Assembly (NCBI GenBank): GCA_030146605.1
Contig: JASLBO010000448.1
Location: forward strand, 1-8,912
Direction of reading: 5' to 3'
Length of the DNA stretch: 8,912 nucleotides
Source of the DNA: Sphingomonas sp.
GTDB taxonomy: Bacteria; Pseudomonadota; Alphaproteobacteria; Sphingomonadales; Sphingomonadaceae
Shown here: in pieces, positions 7,278 to 8,912 of the stretch
Layout of the letters: each line of letters starts with the position of its first letter
Numbering within the stretch: position 1 is the stretch's first letter
Program-made: the position numbers and the translations under genes
The notes under the pieces: generated by a model
Databases searched by the model: none
The model's input: the letters and a program-made list of their open reading frames with translations, nothing else
What the model was told of the DNA's origin: nothing

Positions 7278-8912
7278 CTACGCGACGGCGGTGCGGGGGG
7301 TGCTTTCCACGTTTTCGGCGGGCTTTGAAAGTACGGAAATCGCGCAATTCGCCAATTGCAGCGCCAGAATCGACTCGGCGCCCTGATTCCGGTTCAAACC
7401 GGTCGGCATCAGCCCGTCGAAACAGCCCCCGTCCTGCGCTGTCGCGAGCGGGAGTTCGAGATCGTTGGCGCCGAGATACCAGCGATAGGCTTTCATCGCC
7501 TCTCCGTACCAGCGCTTGTCGCTCGTGACTTCATAGGCCGCGACGCACGCGTCGACCGTAGCCTGTGCCTCCAGCGGCTGCTGGTCGAATTGCAGCGGCT
7601 CGGAATAAGGCGGCCGGCCAAAGCTCTCGCTGCCCACTGCGCGGAAACGCCCCTCAGGCGACGTCTGGCGTCCGACAATCCAGTCGAGCGTCTCGAGCCC
7701 GACCTGGATGAAGTCCTGTCGGCCGAGCACCTTGCCCGCGCGCAGCAGCGCTTCGGGAAGCCGGGCGTTGTCATACGCCAGGACGATCTCGAACCACTGC
7801 CATTCAGGCCGGCGGGCCTGATCGAGCAGAGCGATCAGCTCATCGCCATAGCGGGTGAGGATGTTGCGCGACAGCGCGTGGCCCGGATGCGCCTCGATCA
7901 TCGCGGCAGCGCCCAGCATCGCGAAGGCATGGCTGCGCGGAGCATCGAGCTCGAGCGCCATCGGCGCAGTGGTGTCGAACATCATCGACGCCCAGTCGCG
8001 ATGCTTCTGCGCCCGCGCATCGCGCGCGGTGACGCCCAGCGCCCAGATGGCACGGCCGTTCGAATCCTCGGAGCCGACATCCTCGCACCAGGTGCGATCG
8101 AAGTTCATGAAGTTGCGGAAGCGGCGCTGGTCCGGGTTCCACGCATATTGGACGAACGACGCGTAGATGCTCGTCCATTTGTCGCGAACGACTTCGTCCA
8201 CATCGTCGATCTTGCACATGAGAATCAGCGCGCGGGCATTGTCGTCGATGCAATAGCCATGGCGGCGATCGGGCACCGAATAGATCGAATGCTGGAGCAT
8301 GCCCGTCGAATCGCTCATCCGCTCGACTGCTGCGATATCGGGCTTGAGCGTCGCCAGCTCGACCATTGCCTTGGCGAAGCGGCGCGGCTTGGCGGCGACG
8401 ATCGCGCCTAATTCGCCCATCGCATTCTCGGCGAGGCGCGGCCAGATCATCGTACGCCCGCGGGCATAAGCGCGCTGCCCGAGCGCGAGCCGCTCGTCCT
8501 TGTCGGTCAGCAGGCGATCGATCTCGCGGGCGAATGCGGCGCTGTCGCCGAAATCGACCAGAACGCCGTGATCGTCGGCAAGGATCTCGGTCGCGTGGAC
8601 ATAGGGCGTCGAAATCACCGGCTTGCCGACGCCGACGGCGTAGGAAAGCGTGCCCGAAGTGATCTGCGCCGGATTATTGTACGGGGTGACGTAGAGGTCG
8701 GAGGCCTGGAGATAGTCGATCAGCTCGTCATGCTCGACGAACGCGTCGATGAACTGAACATGCTCGGCCACACCCCTCTCGGCGGCGAGCGCCTTCAGCC
8801 GGTCGCGATACGCCTCGCCTTCGTGCGCAACGAGGTTCGGGTGCGTCGCACCGAGTACCACGTAGAGCGCCTGCGGGTGATTGGCGACGACCTGCGGCAG
8901 CGCCGCGATCAT
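7278..8912 (-). CDS. GT4-like glycosyltransferase fused to an alpha/alpha-toroid-like C-terminal domain (5' truncated)
   Basis: The C-terminal 544 residues of a large glycosyltransferase; the N-terminal Rossmann half lies beyond the window, and the ATG at the edge is an internal Met. Residues 1 to about 175 (numbered from the edge) form the nucleotide-sugar-binding half of a GT-B fold: ALYVVLGATHP, VQFIDAFVEHDELIDYLQASDLYVTPY, then SGTLSYAVGVGKPVISTPY and HATEILADDHGVLVDFGD. Where GT4 enzymes have E-x7-E, this protein has Gln83 and Tyr91. Residues from about 190 to 530 are helical with recurring motifs: CIDDNARALI (221-230), SEDSNGRAIWALG (281-293), WFEIVLAYDNARLPEALL (373-390) and NQGAES (509-514). 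This looks like an alpha/alpha toroid of the kind seen in several carbohydrate-active enzymes, but I cannot assign it to a family. The GH130 gene follows after 37 bases, so both probably act on the same glycan. No signal peptide or membrane segment is visible in this part; donor and acceptor are unknown. Confidence 0.82.
   Translation of the reverse strand: MIAALPQVVANHPQALYVVLGATHPNLVAHEGEAYRDRLKALAAERGVAEHVQFIDAFVEHDELIDYLQASDLYVTPYNNPAQITSGTLSYAVGVGKPVISTPYVHATEILADDHGVLVDFGDSAAFAREIDRLLTDKDERLALGQRAYARGRTMIWPRLAENAMGELGAIVAAKPRRFAKAMVELATLKPDIAAVERMSDSTGMLQHSIYSVPDRRHGYCIDDNARALILMCKIDDVDEVVRDKWTSIYASFVQYAWNPDQRRFRNFMNFDRTWCEDVGSEDSNGRAIWALGVTARDARAQKHRDWASMMFDTTAPMALELDAPRSHAFAMLGAAAMIEAHPGHALSRNILTRYGDELIALLDQARRPEWQWFEIVLAYDNARLPEALLRAGKVLGRQDFIQVGLETLDWIVGRQTSPEGRFRAVGSESFGRPPYSEPLQFDQQPLEAQATVDACVAAYEVTSDKRWYGEAMKAYRWYLGANDLELPLATAQDGGCFDGLMPTGLNRNQGAESILALQLANCAISVLSKPAENVESTPRTAVA

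Noticed and set aside
7356..8411. A 351-codon + strand frame opposite the glycosyltransferase gene
   Set aside because: It has no family signature and atypical composition; the - strand frame has clear GT-B motifs and conserved aromatic/acidic patterns.
8910..8912. ATG at the right edge as the glycosyltransferase start
   Set aside because: The visible chain begins in the middle of a GT-B fold, lacking the acceptor-side half, so this Met is internal and the gene runs beyond the window.

Overview
The window is GC-rich, bacterial and almost entirely coding. Gene content and protein style (an hflC–degP pair, a DUF853 HerA-like ATPase, a bacterial OPT transporter, and a CACCCCGGC-type palindromic repeat) suggest an alphaproteobacterium of the Sphingomonadaceae, probably Sphingomonas or a close relative. 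This assignment is inferred from recalled family resemblance, not from a search. There are six protein genes, two of them cut by the window edges. I see no rRNA, tRNA, CRISPR array, insertion sequence or phage gene, and no intergenic gap exceeds about 215 bases.

Left part, + strand: the C-terminal third of HflC (1-390) is followed after 94 bases by a complete DegP/HtrA-type periplasmic serine protease (485-1984). This is the common envelope quality-control pairing: HflKC modulates the membrane protease FtsH, and DegP clears misfolded periplasmic protein. A DUF853/YjgR-like ATPase with intact Walker A and B motifs (2056-3666) follows. A 112-base inverted repeat made of two hairpins (3705-3816) then precedes a complete 673-residue OPT-family membrane transporter (3881-5902).

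Right part, - strand: a two-gene unit is read toward the transporter. The upstream gene (8912 to 7278, missing its N-terminus) encodes a GT-B glycosyltransferase domain fused to a long C-terminal domain that looks like an alpha/alpha toroid. Only 37 bases later begins a GH130-family enzyme (7240 to 5954), a family of beta-mannoside phosphorylases and hydrolases. The convergent OPT and GH130 genes share a perfect 15-bp stem (5914-5945) that probably ends transcription in both directions.

The left-hand genes are ordinary housekeeping or conserved accessory genes. The least explained part is the glycosyltransferase–GH130 pair. The glycosyltransferase has lost the usual E-x7-E motif of family GT4 and carries an unassigned toroid domain with repeated acidic motifs, while the GH130 partner keeps a plausible catalytic Asp and phosphate-site residues. 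Together they could make and remodel a mannose-containing glycan that I cannot name from sequence alone.
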